A stretch of DNA of 64,000 nucleotides from contig JAJTID010000050.1 in assembly GCA_021300155.1 (NCBI GenBank), forward strand, positions 1-64,000, read 5' to 3'. Shown one piece after another: positions 1-8,846 of the stretch; position 1 is the first letter of the stretch, and each line of letters begins with the position of its first letter. Origin of the DNA: Pirellula sp. (lineage in GTDB: Bacteria > Planctomycetota > Planctomycetia > Pirellulales > Pirellulaceae). The notes under the pieces are model-generated. The model made no database searches and was not told the DNA's origin. It saw only the letters and a program-made list of their open reading frames with translations. The translations under genes were made by a program, and so were the position numbers.

Positions 1-168
1 CTTCCCTGACATCTTGCTGACTCCTACGTTCTAACGCTTTTCTAGCTAATCCACCTTCCTTAGGTGACTTCCATTTCAACAGAATGGCAAAAATAGCTAA
101 AACAGGAAAGGTCGATTCACCTTCAAAGGGCTGGGACAATGGTCCCGAGCGGTGCGATGCGTCTCAGC

Positions 169-1143
169 TTACTGACGAGGCACTGGCTTTGCGCGGACTA
201 CGTCTGTTGCAAGACCGACTTTCTCCATGAGAAGAATGACCCACCAGGACATGTCGAACTCGAACCAGCGATGACCGTGGTGGGCTGCACGTGGCTGGGC
301 GTGATGGTTATTGTGCCAACCTTCACCGTGCGAGATGAGAGCTACAAGCCAATTGTTGCGACTATCGTCTCGAGTTTTGTAATTTTTGTAACCGAACATG
401 TGACCTAGCGAATTGACGCTCCATGTTCCATGGAGGACGAAAACGGTGCGTACGAAAACACCCCAAACGAGCCAACTCGAAGCGAGTTGTATCGACGCTG
501 CTAATCCACCATAAAGGAACCCAACCAAGCCACCAGCCAGGGCGAAGCATGCGGCGTGCAACCAGAATATCTTGACCCAGAGGCCTCGCTTTTCGAGTTT
601 CAGATAGAACGGGTCTTTCAATAAGTCGCGAACGTATCGTTCAAAGCTCGTGACGGAATCATGGTCTCGGTTGCGATGGAGCACCCAACCCACATGCCCC
701 CAAAGCAAATTGACGAGAGGAGTGTGGGGGTCTGGCTGTTGATCACTGTGTTGATGGTGCATGCGATGTATTGCAACCCATCGCGCGGGGCTATCTTGAA
801 GATTGCAAAGGCCCAATATCGCAAAAGTGTGTTCCAACCATTTTGGGCAATTGAACCCACGGTGCGTGAGCAATCGATGGTAGCCGATGGTGATGCCTAA
901 CATTCCGAATGTGAAGTGACCGAGAATTGCCAATATCAATCCCGACCAACTAAAGAACCAGGGCAAGAAAGCCAACAAAGCGAGTGCGTGCAAGACTATA
1001 AGGGGTATTACATAAAGCCAATACACTCGAAGCGGAGTGGCACTTTTGGGAGGAGGGACATGAGGAACTTTACTCGAGGAGACCCCTTGCGAGGCCAATT
1101 CAGCGTCTGCGTTTGCGATTTCGATTAAGTCAGATGTGCTCAT
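169..1143 (-). CDS. Membrane acyl-CoA/fatty-acid desaturase
   Basis: This is a 324-residue integral membrane desaturase of the stearoyl-CoA Delta-9 type, which puts a double bond into acyl chains with a di-iron centre. All three histidine boxes are visible: HRLLTH near residue 89, HRMHHQH near 126, and HNNHH near 265. Hydrophobic segments lie at about residues 40-62 and 68-88, with more near 200-230. The His-box order and length fit the acyl-CoA desaturase family well. It stands alone on the minus strand, divergent from the SDR gene at 1493, with a 349-base gap between them. The likely role is tuning membrane fluidity; the exact substrate and position are not readable. The ATG at 1143 lacks a strong ribosome-binding site. 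Confidence 0.93.
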   Translation of the reverse strand: MSTSDLIEIANADAELASQGVSSSKVPHVPPPKSATPLRVYWLYVIPLIVLHALALLAFLPWFFSWSGLILAILGHFTFGMLGITIGYHRLLTHRGFNCPKWLEHTFAILGLCNLQDSPARWVAIHRMHHQHSDQQPDPHTPLVNLLWGHVGWVLHRNRDHDSVTSFERYVRDLLKDPFYLKLEKRGLWVKIFWLHAACFALAGGLVGFLYGGLAASIQLASSWLVWGVFVRTVFVLHGTWSVNSLGHMFGYKNYKTRDDSRNNWLVALISHGEGWHNNHHAQPRAAHHGHRWFEFDMSWWVILLMEKVGLATDVVRAKPVPRQ

Positions 1144-1492
1144 GGAGCCACGAAATTCTATATTGGAGGACAGTTTTCTGGTCAGATCCGTAGTATCTCA
1201 GGTGAGATCCAGTTGGTCGACAGGGCAAATTAAAAAACGAGGTACTAAAAACGAGGTACTTATGTACCGTTCTTGATTCCATCGACGCAACATGGTTAAA
1301 TCCGCCTCCTGATTTTTGTTAGGATTGATTGGCATTGCAACTGTGACCGGCAGTCACATTCGTGCGATCCCTAGAATTGCTTGGTTCTTTTCTGCACACC
1401 TAGCTTCGACAGCTTAGCTTGCATGGGCGTAGCTTCCATTGTTAGTGTGTGCATGCATTCCGATGAATTGAATTTACCAATCGAATTGATGC
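1144..1492. other. Intergenic gap between divergent genes
   Basis: This 349-base gap separates the divergent desaturase and SDR genes. It holds an exact 14-base tandem duplication at 1233-1260 (listed separately) and a short palindrome-like TCTCA-CC-TGAGA near 1196-1211 when read on the minus strand. I see no convincing -35/-10 pair and no RNA gene. Confidence 0.5.
1233..1260. repeat. 14-bp perfect tandem duplication
   Basis: The unit AAAAACGAGGTACT occurs twice back to back at 1233-1246 and 1247-1260. The second copy runs into GGTAC-TTAT-GTACC, a 5-bp inverted repeat at 1255-1268. It lies in the gap between divergent genes, so a regulator-binding site is possible, but chance duplication is equally possible. 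Confidence 0.6.
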
Positions 1493-2521
1493 ATGGCTGC
1501 AAAGAGAGTATTAGTCACCGGAGCCTCAGGTTTCGTCGGAGGAAATCTGGTTCCTACATTGGTGAAGCAGGGATGCAAGGTTATTGCGACATCTCGAAAT
1601 CGTTCAAGCGATGTGGCAATCCTTCGATTGGGAGCTGAACCGGTCCGAGCGGATTTGGCCCAAGACAGTGCAGAAGCCCTCGCCGATGTTTTGCCAAAGG
1701 TCGATTGGGTCTTTCATTTGGCAGGGCAACTCGCAGGGCCTCCATCAGAATTGGCCAAGGTGAATGTTGACGGCAGTTACAAGATCGCCTCAGTTTGTGC
1801 TTCCTGGCCCCATGCGCCTCTCTTTGTCAACCTGAGCTCCGTTGCTGCTGGCGGACCATCGAGTTCTCAAGCTCCCAGGGATGAAACTGCCATTCCAAAC
1901 CCAATTTCGGATTATGGGAGAAGCAAGCTTGCTGGCGAGCGCATCATTACAAAGTATTGCTCTTCCGTGCCTATGTCTATTGTTCGGCCAGGAATCATCT
2001 TTGGCCCGGGGGATAAGGAGTTCAATCGTTTGCTTCAATCCATGTATCGCGTTTTTCTCAACCCGCTGATCCGAGGTGGTAGGCAGCCCTTAGCCATTAT
2101 TGAAGTTACCGACCTGATTCGGCTTTTGATCGCTGTCGCTGAACGAGGGGAGCGAGTTACAGCCGCTACAACAGAGGGGGACCCAGTGGGAGGTGTTGGT
2201 GTGTATTATGCAGCCGCTTTGGAGCCAATCTCTCTTCGGCAACTTGGCGCGATATTCTCTTCGACACTAGAACGCCCGGTTGTCCCATTGCCGGTGGTAC
2301 CGCCTGTGGCATGGATGCTGGGTTTGCTAGGTGAGCAATGGAGTAGATTGACAAAAACCAAGTCCACATTGAATCGAGATAAAATTAGGGAAGCGCTAGC
2401 CAAGGGTTGGTGGGTCGATGTCAATAAAGCTGTTTCCCAATTAGACTGGCAACCCGGTCGATCGATCGAAGAAGAAATGAAAAACTGGATTCAGCGGGCG
2501 AAAGAGGAAAGATTGCTATAG
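1493..2521 (+). CDS. Extended SDR-family NAD(P)-dependent epimerase/dehydratase
   Basis: This 342-residue protein has a Rossmann fold. The nucleotide-binding glycine motif VTGASGFVGG sits at about residues 8-17, the active-site YGRSK (YxxxK) near residue 140, and an upstream serine cluster (NLSSVAAGG) supplies the catalytic serine. The pattern places it in the extended short-chain dehydrogenases such as the 3-beta-HSD or nucleotide-sugar epimerase groups. The C-terminal half, which sets the substrate, is not diagnostic, so a sugar nucleotide or a sterol/terpenoid is possible. The start at 1493 is chosen because the dinucleotide fold begins straight after it; no good ribosome-binding site is seen. 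The next gene begins 50 bases after its stop on the same strand. Confidence 0.88.
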   Translation: MAAKRVLVTGASGFVGGNLVPTLVKQGCKVIATSRNRSSDVAILRLGAEPVRADLAQDSAEALADVLPKVDWVFHLAGQLAGPPSELAKVNVDGSYKIASVCASWPHAPLFVNLSSVAAGGPSSSQAPRDETAIPNPISDYGRSKLAGERIITKYCSSVPMSIVRPGIIFGPGDKEFNRLLQSMYRVFLNPLIRGGRQPLAIIEVTDLIRLLIAVAERGERVTAATTEGDPVGGVGVYYAAALEPISLRQLGAIFSSTLERPVVPLPVVPPVAWMLGLLGEQWSRLTKTKSTLNRDKIREALAKGWWVDVNKAVSQLDWQPGRSIEEEMKNWIQRAKEERLL

Positions 2522-2571
2522 AATCATTGATCTAAATAGCAGTGCCGAAACAAAAAGAAAGTAGGAACCGA

Positions 2572-4065
2572 ATGGAATCATTTCCTCGCGAATGGATGTT
2601 GACCCAGGATTGTGGTCGATTCTTATGGATATGTGTCGCATGGATGATCTGTTGTGTCGAAACGGCGGTTTGCGAAGACTCCGCAGGTAACCCTTCAAGA
2701 AATCCTCGGGTGCTAGTCGATGCGTATCATGCACACTCGTGGATCGATACCATGCCAAGTATGGCAATGAATCAGTACCATCTGCTTCACGGTCCGTCTC
2801 GAATCATCCATGCTCTGCGTGCAGCGGAGTGGAAATGTGAGGCTCAACTAGGGCCCTGGACAAACGAGGTGTTAGTCAACTGCGAAGTTATCTACATTAA
2901 TTTGGTTTCCGCGGATCGACCGCCGTTCACTGTAGATGAAGTCTTGGCGATTGAAAATTTTGTCAAGCAAGGCGGAGGATTGTTCTTAGTAACGGACCAC
3001 ACTAATTGTTACTTCCACAATCATGTGCTTGGGAGTTTGGCAGAGCGACTCGACTTGGAGTTGACAAGTGAGCTACTTTGCGATCGCCCTCCGCATACGG
3101 CTGGACCGGGGAATGCGTGGGTGTTCTTGAGTTCGTTCCGTGAGCATCCAATCACCCGGGGGTTAGAGCGGATCGCTTTTCAGTCGGGAGGATGTGTCGA
3201 TTCGCGACATGGCATCATTCATTCGAGTAACCGCAGTTGGGGTGATTGGGCCAACATCCCAACGTATGGTGAATCGAATAGCCCCGGATTCTATGGGGAC
3301 TTTCAACAGCAACCCATCGAGCGTACAGGTCCTCTGGCGGCTGTGGCTGCAAAAGAATATGGCAATGGGCGAATCGTTGTTCTAGGCGATCAGAACTGCT
3401 TCGGCGGAGTGTTTCTCAATTATTTGGATAATAGGAAACTTGCACTTCAAACGTTTCACTGGTTAGCTAAGCGAGAATGTAACGAGAACCTCGTCGAGAA
3501 CAATCGAGAAAAGAAACGGCCTCTTGTTTGGTGTCTGGAAAATCCTATCGGGAAAGAGTCAGATTTCGGCGACGGTTCTAATGCAGGGCTTTATCACCTA
3601 TATGCTTGGTTGGGAAAAATGGCGGATGCGCGAGCGACCAACCGAGAGAGGATGGATGCGAAATTGATGATATTGTCATGCACTAAAGACCCATTGTCGC
3701 CTCAAACAATGGCGCTCATCCAGCGGTTTTTGGCAAAGCATTCGAAAGCAGTGTTGATTCTGGATTTGCAATCGGTTGATACAAAATCAAACGAGATTGA
3801 CCTATTGACTCTTGGGTTTGCGAGAGGAAAGACCGAGAAAGTTGGAGAACTGGAGTATACGAAATGGTATAATCCATTGGAGTCCAGCGTGGTCATTTGT
3901 AAAAACAACCTCGGATGGAACAATAAACATTTCCCAGGCCCAGAGGCGACGATGAACGCGACCCAACATGCCATGTGCAAGCAACTGATCCTGTTGCTAT
4001 CGGAACTTGGCGTCCAGCAGGAAACACAAAGTACCAAGAGTTGGCTAGAGGAGCGTGACGAGTGA
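2572..4065 (+). CDS. Secreted protein with amidotransferase-like (DUF4350/ThuA-like) fold
   Basis: I do not recognise a named family with certainty. The ATG at 2572 follows AGGA with good spacing and is preferred over the GTG at 2542. The N-terminus has a signal-peptide-like hydrophobic stretch at about residues 14-32 of this 497-residue form. The first half contains features of a class-I glutamine-amidotransferase fold: an early 'DAYHAHSW' strand, 'VKQGGGLFLVTDH' (a strand-turn like those in DUF4350/ThuA proteins) and 'GNGRIVVLGDQNCFGG'. The second half repeats a similar alpha/beta layout (DAKLMILSCTKDPL, KAVLILDLQS). It is likely an envelope protein; any enzymatic role is inferred only from the fold. 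Confidence 0.7.
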   Translation: MESFPREWMLTQDCGRFLWICVAWMICCVETAVCEDSAGNPSRNPRVLVDAYHAHSWIDTMPSMAMNQYHLLHGPSRIIHALRAAEWKCEAQLGPWTNEVLVNCEVIYINLVSADRPPFTVDEVLAIENFVKQGGGLFLVTDHTNCYFHNHVLGSLAERLDLELTSELLCDRPPHTAGPGNAWVFLSSFREHPITRGLERIAFQSGGCVDSRHGIIHSSNRSWGDWANIPTYGESNSPGFYGDFQQQPIERTGPLAAVAAKEYGNGRIVVLGDQNCFGGVFLNYLDNRKLALQTFHWLAKRECNENLVENNREKKRPLVWCLENPIGKESDFGDGSNAGLYHLYAWLGKMADARATNRERMDAKLMILSCTKDPLSPQTMALIQRFLAKHSKAVLILDLQSVDTKSNEIDLLTLGFARGKTEKVGELEYTKWYNPLESSVVICKNNLGWNNKHFPGPEATMNATQHAMCKQLILLLSELGVQQETQSTKSWLEERDE

Positions 4066-4107
4066 ACCAGCGAGAATTCCTGAAGCTTTTCGAGCGAGAT
4101 TCGGACT

Positions 4108-5145
4108 ATGAAAGACGTGTGCGTATCGGCGCAAGGTGTCACTCATCGAGGGAACGTACGAGAAGAGAATCAGGACCAATACTTGATCGCTGAGTTAGCC
4201 CCGTCTGCAAAGGTCTTGGGAAACTCGGTAGGTCTTAACAACCATTCGCGATTAGTCTCCCCACCGACAAGCTATTTGTTTGTGGTGGCAGATGGAATGG
4301 GAGGTCATCTGGGAGGTCGCGAGGCTAGCACTCGTGCTATTCAGTTCTTTCTTTCTGCGATCCTACATAGTCCGTCGTTTCGTCTTCAACCGTCTCCAAA
4401 GGAACCACTTGCCTTTACGGACATATTGCGAACGATGCTCGTCGGTGCGCATCGAGAGCTCGTTCGATTTGCACTAAGTGATCCCGACTTAAAAGGGATG
4501 GGCACGACGTTGACGGCGGCGTACATCGTCTGGCCGACGATGTTTGTAGTACACGCCGGTGATACTCGATGCTATTTGAAGCGTGATGAAGAATTAATAC
4601 TGTTGACTCGCGATCATACGGTAGCTCAACAAATGATTCGAGCAGGACGCATGGATGCTGCGGCGCAAGAGCGTTCTCCTTGGTCCAACGTACTGGTGAA
4701 TGCCTTGGGAGCTGGAGCTGAAGAAGTTTTCGCTGACATCACTACCGTTGACCTACAGTTCGGTGATAGGTTGTTGATGTGCAGCGATGGCATCAATAAA
4801 CATGCCACCGACGAACAAATCAAACAGATGTTGATCGCGTCTTCGCCGCTAGAGGACTGTGCGAACCGTCTTGTGGAGTTTGCCCTCTCAGATGGGGGAA
4901 CCGACAATATTACCGTTTTGCTGTCAGATTTTGCATCGACGGATTCCAATGAAGTTCGAGTTCTTGGTGGGATTCCATCCGGCGAAAAAGTTGTGATTGA
5001 GTTTCCTGAACCCTACACAGACTCTGACACGAATGATGCTGACACCGCCGCTGACGAGAAGAAAACCGCGACATTTGAATTGGATACACCGAGTGAAGAT
5101 GAAAAGTCGACAGGGGATTTTTTGAATGAATCTGTTCCCCATTAA
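4108..5145 (+). CDS. PP2C-family serine/threonine protein phosphatase
   Basis: This 345-residue protein carries the PPM/PP2C metal-binding motifs in order: 'REENQD' near residue 20, 'VVADGMGGHLGG' near 58, 'GDTRCYL' near 150, 'MCSDGINKH' near 225 and 'DGGTDNITVLL' near 260. These bind the two Mn/Mg ions and the phosphate. It removes phosphate from Ser/Thr (in bacteria usually substrates of Hanks-type kinases). The last 75 residues are an acidic, Thr/Asp-rich tail (EPYTDSDTNDADTAAD) that is probably disordered. No transmembrane segment is visible. Its end overlaps the next gene by 20 bases, so the two are probably co-translated. No cognate kinase gene is in the window. Confidence 0.93.
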   Translation: MKDVCVSAQGVTHRGNVREENQDQYLIAELAPSAKVLGNSVGLNNHSRLVSPPTSYLFVVADGMGGHLGGREASTRAIQFFLSAILHSPSFRLQPSPKEPLAFTDILRTMLVGAHRELVRFALSDPDLKGMGTTLTAAYIVWPTMFVVHAGDTRCYLKRDEELILLTRDHTVAQQMIRAGRMDAAAQERSPWSNVLVNALGAGAEEVFADITTVDLQFGDRLLMCSDGINKHATDEQIKQMLIASSPLEDCANRLVEFALSDGGTDNITVLLSDFASTDSNEVRVLGGIPSGEKVVIEFPEPYTDSDTNDADTAADEKKTATFELDTPSEDEKSTGDFLNESVPH

Positions 5146-6172
5146 GAACTGGCTCTTGCTGCTAGTTATCCCATTGGTTTTTAGCCAAAGCGTTGTCACT
5201 CCTATTGCAGCCCAGGAACCATGGCTGCGTGCACCTGCATTGAAGCCTGGTGACACGATCGCATTTGTTGCTCCGGCTGGTCCCGTCGAGATTGAGCCTG
5301 TAAACCAATACATGAAACAGCTCGAAGCGGCAGGCTTCCGTGTTTTGGTTCCACAGAATATTGAACGTAATTGGGAGTATCTGGCCGGAACCGATGAGCA
5401 ACGAGCAGATGAACTGAACAGTGCGATTCGCAATCCTGAGGTCGACGCTATCTTTGCAATCCGAGGTGGTTTCGGATTAACGAGAATCCTCGATCGAATC
5501 GATTACGATGCGCTTCGCAAGTCCCCGAAAGTGGTGGTTGGTTATTCTGATTTGACTGCTTTGCATCTCGCGATCGCTCGTAAGATCCAATTGATATCCT
5601 TTCACGGTCCCATGCCGATGTCCAATCTTTGGCAAGGCGATGCGCCGAAGTACAAGTATGCGAACGACACGTTGCATCGAACCATTTTTGCGGAGAAGTA
5701 CGCAGTAGATTTGGTCGGTTTTGCGATCCCGCTACCAGCTAACAAAAACATGCGAGCGCTGTTTGCCGGCAAAGCGACAGGTCGTTTGATTGGCGGGAAT
5801 CTATCGCTGATTTGTGCGACGCTTGGTACTCCGTACGCGATTACCCCCAAAGGTGCTATCTTATTTTTGGAGGATGTGAACGAAGCACCGTACCGCGTCG
5901 ATCGGATGCTGTCGCAGTTAAGGCTGGCCGGGGTATTGGAGGAAGTTTCGGGGGTTGCGATTGGGGATTTTTCGACAAGAGACACAGAGGATCGATTAGC
6001 AACAGATCGAGTCCTCGTAGAGTATTTTGGTCGATTGCATGTCCCTGTCGTGATGAATTTCCCGGTGGGACATATTCCAGATAACGCAACGATTCCCCAC
6101 GGTGCACTCGCAGAAATCGACTCAGATAATTTATCACTTCGACTACTTGAGAACCCCGTTGAGTGGAAATGA
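5126..6172 (+). CDS. LD-carboxypeptidase (peptidase S66), exported
   Basis: Members of family S66 remove the terminal D-residue from murein tetrapeptides during peptidoglycan recycling. The 348-residue protein has a signal peptide (residues 1-28), the opening 'GDTIAFVAPAGPV', 'RGGFGLTRIL', the nucleophile motif 'GYSDLTALH' near residue 138, 'SFHGPM', 'GGNLSLICATLGTPY', the catalytic-Glu segment 'LFLEDVNEAPYRVDRM' and the catalytic-His segment 'PVGHIPDNATIPHG'. The Ser-Glu-His set therefore looks complete. The ATG overlaps the end of the PP2C gene, and AGGGGA lies a suitable distance upstream, supporting the start. The signal peptide is unusual, since many S66 enzymes are cytoplasmic; this one probably acts in the periplasm. 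Confidence 0.92.
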   Translation: MNLFPIKNWLLLLVIPLVFSQSVVTPIAAQEPWLRAPALKPGDTIAFVAPAGPVEIEPVNQYMKQLEAAGFRVLVPQNIERNWEYLAGTDEQRADELNSAIRNPEVDAIFAIRGGFGLTRILDRIDYDALRKSPKVVVGYSDLTALHLAIARKIQLISFHGPMPMSNLWQGDAPKYKYANDTLHRTIFAEKYAVDLVGFAIPLPANKNMRALFAGKATGRLIGGNLSLICATLGTPYAITPKGAILFLEDVNEAPYRVDRMLSQLRLAGVLEEVSGVAIGDFSTRDTEDRLATDRVLVEYFGRLHVPVVMNFPVGHIPDNATIPHGALAEIDSDNLSLRLLENPVEWK

Positions 6173-6231
6173 GTTACAATAGCTGTCTGTCGGTTTCGTA
6201 CCTTGGTCTTTGTTCCTAGCACTTGAATATC

Positions 6232-7491
6232 ATGCACTTTCATCGCACTCTTTGGATTGCATTTCTCCTCATTGCCGTTCCGTCCGCAAGTAGATTGTTC
6301 GCGGAAGACGGTGCTGTAGAGTGGTCGCGATTTCGGGGTCCGAATGGCACTGGGGTTCACCTGCAAAACAACGTTGCTCTCCCTTGGAAAACGGAACGCG
6401 TTCGCCGAGTCAAACTACCTGGTGTTGGGCATGGTTCCCCCAGCGTCTATGCTGGCGTAGCGTACCTCATGTCGGGAGACCCAAACAATGCGGAACGAAC
6501 GCTGTTGGCTATCGCATTGGAGTCTGGAAAGGTTCTATGGAAAAAATCGTACGCATCGAAACCTCATCCATTGCACAAATATAGCTCGTATGGGTCGAGC
6601 ACCCCGTGTGTCGATAGCCAGAACGTCTATTTCGCTTGGGCCGATCCAGAGCACACGATCGTTCGTGCGTTGGCACACGATGGTACCGAAGTTTGGAATC
6701 GCGACTTCGGAAGGTATGTGACGCAGCATGGTTTCGGCACGTCACCGATACGGGTTGATGATCTTTTGATTCTGCTCAATAGCCAAGATGCAGAGGAGCT
6801 ACCGCCGGGAGTCGCCCCCGGCAAAGATCGAATGGTCGCGCTCGATTTCCGAACAGGTGAGACCAAATGGGAAGTTGACTTGCCAACATCGCGAGTCTGC
6901 TACGGTGTGCCATCCGTATGGGAGAAAGACGGCAAGAAACAGCTCGTATGTAGTACGACGGCTCAAGGGATGTTCGGAATGAGTTTAGATACGGGCAAGA
7001 TTCTTTGGAATTACGATTGTTTCACTGCTCGGGTTTGTTCATCGACGTTATTGGTGGGCGATTTGATGATTGGAACTCACGGTTCCGGAGGTGGTAAAGA
7101 CAACCGTTTGGTCGCTTACGATTTGATCTCACAAAAGGAAAAGTTTCGAGTCACTCGTTCTGCACCTTATGTCCCGTCGCCTGTCGCATCGGGAGATACT
7201 TTGTTTTTGTGGAGCGATTCGGGAATTGTCACCGCAGTTGACATCAACAACGGTGAGACAGTCTGGACCAAACGCGTCGGTGGTGACTACTCCGGTTCGC
7301 CAATCATCTTGGGAGACAAGCTCATCAACGTATCGCACACAGGTACCGTCAATGTGATTCGAGCCAGCCGAGAGTACGAATTGGTCTCAACCTTTGAGAC
7401 AAACGCAACGGTTCGATCCACGCTAGTACCGACCAAAGACAAGATTCTTATGCGAGCAGATTCCGAGCTGTTCATTATCCAGGGCGATTAG
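6232..7491 (+). CDS. Secreted PQQ-type beta-propeller (BamB-like) protein
   Basis: The protein of about 419 residues has a signal peptide (residues 1-24, ending near 'SRLFAEDG') followed by repeated beta-propeller blades of the PQQ/pyrrolo-quinoline type. The blade signature is seen several times: 'TLLAIALESGKVLWKKSY', 'MVALDFRTGETKWEVDL', 'MSLDTGKILWNYDC' and 'VTAVDINNGETVWTKRV'. Planctomycetes encode many such 'outer membrane protein assembly BamB-like' secreted propellers, whose functions are mostly unknown. The ATG at 6232 is preferred to the TTG at 6223 given in the ORF track. No catalytic motif of PQQ dehydrogenases was seen, so a binding or scaffolding role is more likely than an oxidoreductase role. 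Confidence 0.88.
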   Translation: MHFHRTLWIAFLLIAVPSASRLFAEDGAVEWSRFRGPNGTGVHLQNNVALPWKTERVRRVKLPGVGHGSPSVYAGVAYLMSGDPNNAERTLLAIALESGKVLWKKSYASKPHPLHKYSSYGSSTPCVDSQNVYFAWADPEHTIVRALAHDGTEVWNRDFGRYVTQHGFGTSPIRVDDLLILLNSQDAEELPPGVAPGKDRMVALDFRTGETKWEVDLPTSRVCYGVPSVWEKDGKKQLVCSTTAQGMFGMSLDTGKILWNYDCFTARVCSSTLLVGDLMIGTHGSGGGKDNRLVAYDLISQKEKFRVTRSAPYVPSPVASGDTLFLWSDSGIVTAVDINNGETVWTKRVGGDYSGSPIILGDKLINVSHTGTVNVIRASREYELVSTFETNATVRSTLVPTKDKILMRADSELFIIQGD

Positions 7492-7677
7492 GCTTTGCGT
7501 GCTCCGCCGAACACCTTCGAGCGTTTCAAACCCTGCCGCTTGCAATGTGAATGTGGCTATCTGTCGCAGCGAAGTCGAGTCGTCAACGACTAAGGCTGTT
7601 TTCGCTATTTTTTAAAATCTCCCAAAAGTGAAATGGAATAGAGTTTCCGCGACAGCCCCATTGGTTGGGACGGGTGA

Positions 7678-8007
7678 TTATTCAGCGGAGTTGAACTGGT
7701 TGGGGATGGCGCTCCCATCGCCCCCCAAGTAGCTTGAAAATCCTCCATGCTCGAAGCGTTGGGCATCTTCACTGTCTAGAAACGAGATAGTTAGCGGTTG
7801 AGATGCCTCGCGTTTCGCCGCAATCAATAGCTGAATACAGGCAGAATCTATCGACTCGACTCTCGAACAATCCACAGTGGCAGGTAGTTCATCCAAACAT
7901 AACTCTTGAAGAGAAGAGCGAAGCTCGCTAGCGATGCGGACATCGCACGATCCGGACAGCTTTAGCTGTCGGGAGTGACCAATTTTTTTTGATTCGAGAA
8001 AAATCAT
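7678..8007 (-). CDS. Stand-alone STAS domain protein
   Basis: A single STAS domain (anti-sigma-factor antagonist type) fills the 109 residues. The phosphorylation-site region is visible as 'DCSRVESIDSACIQLLIAAK', with a serine at the position phosphorylated in SpoIIAA/RsbV. In the family such proteins are switched by a kinase or chemotaxis/partner-switching partner, or bind in lipid-transport complexes (MlaB). No anti-sigma kinase, phosphatase of the RsbU type, or Mla gene lies beside it, so it is an orphan and its partner must be encoded elsewhere. The start ATG at 8007 is the first in frame. Confidence 0.8.
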   Translation of the reverse strand: MIFLESKKIGHSRQLKLSGSCDVRIASELRSSLQELCLDELPATVDCSRVESIDSACIQLLIAAKREASQPLTISFLDSEDAQRFEHGGFSSYLGGDGSAIPNQFNSAE

Positions 8008-8240
8008 TAACCGCCCGTGGAATCGAGTAAGAGCGTCCCGAAGTCATTTCATGGAAATGCTGGGTGGAAAAGATAACACTGGAAACATGTGTTACTTTCT
8101 TCCCGAAGTCCAGAATCTCTCTTCGTTTTTATTGATTTTTCTCGCGACTCCCAAAATTAAACGAATTGCGTTACGTTGATGGAGCTATTACGCTGCATAT
8201 TGATGCCAGGTAGCAAAACTCGGCGAGCAAAAACAAAAAA

Positions 8241-8435
8241 CTAGATTCGAAGAGATTTTTCGTAGACTCGATACGTTTTGTAGTGTGTGGCGCCAACGGT
8301 TTCGATGATCTTGCGCATCCCGAGGTTGTCTTCTAGGACCCAGGACATTTCCACATGCTTCACGCCGCGCGATAGATGGTACTTTCGAACTGCCATAATG
8401 ACCGCGAAGGCGAGCGCCGCACATTGCGTGGTTCA
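8241..8435 (-). pseudogene. C-terminal remnant of a GNAT-like N-acetyltransferase
   Basis: Reading the minus strand from 8435 to the TAG at 8241-8243 gives an open frame of about 64 residues not listed in the ORF track. It contains 'GVKHVEMSWVLEDNLGMRKI' followed by 'IETVGATHYKTYRVYEKSL', which is the characteristic C-terminal end of a GNAT-like family ('..ELSWILEDNxPMRRxxExxGaxxYKxYRxYEK'). There is no start codon or upstream part: the frame is closed by TGA at 8433-8435 and the rest of a normally 350+ residue protein is missing. I read it as a 5'-deleted pseudogene. The 94-residue ORF of the track at 8188-8472 is a shadow of it in another frame. Confidence 0.75.
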
Positions 8436-8521
8436 AAGTAGAGCGGTGCCACCCAGCAGATTTGCTCAGCAAGAAATGTTGCAGTCATCTTTCGACATCG
8501 AAACTGTATGACCAGGAACGA

Positions 8522-8713
8522 TCACAGTCGGGGAACGGTGGAAAGACTGGAGCCAATGGGAAATTTCAAGTGGGTTGGGGACATATCCCGGGTGTAAAAT
8601 TTTTCGAGATGGAAGTGTCAAAAACGGGCTATGAGGCGGACAGCAGACTCGTACTCGCAGACGGGCATAGCATCCGAATAGTCCTTTCCGTTGCCGGAAG
8701 CAAAGTGGAGTAA
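8522..8713 (+). pseudogene. C-terminal remnant of a carboxypeptidase-regulatory-like domain protein
   Basis: The frame ending at the TAA at 8711-8713 reads 'GKTGANGKFQVGWGHIPG', then 'KFFEMEVSKTGYEADSRLV' and 'ADGHSIRIVLSVAGSK'. The 'T-x-NGKF...V-x-KxGYE' pattern is that of carboxypeptidase-regulatory-like (CarboxypepD_reg) beta-sandwich domains, which in planctomycetes are common as small lipoproteins. The preceding part of the track ORF (8462-8521) does not resemble a signal peptide, and no lipobox is visible, so the 5' part seems lost. It could still be a short expressed peptide, but a remnant is more likely. It lies head to head with the acetyltransferase remnant. Confidence 0.6.
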
Positions 8714-8846
8714 CCTGTCAGTTACTCCTTCGCAGGGTGTGGATATCCACTACAATTCTTGGCAATGCTTAAGCTATTTTCGCCGTGTATCAAATCGTAA
8801 ATCGTATTCACGTCCCTTTCCTTTAGATTCATCTGAAAATCTCCGC

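Noticed and set aside
5602-6366. 254-residue minus-strand ORF
   Set aside because: It is antisense to the LD-carboxypeptidase and the start of the PQQ protein, has no family signature and a low-quality composition, so it is a shadow frame.
7578-7613. AGTCG-TCAA-CGACT hairpin followed by a T-run after the PQQ gene
   Set aside because: The stem has only 5 bp and the T-run is 17 bases away, so a terminator is not supported.
8188-8472. 94-residue minus-strand ORF in the remnant zone
   Set aside because: The acetyltransferase-like remnant reads in a different minus frame; this ORF is its shadow.
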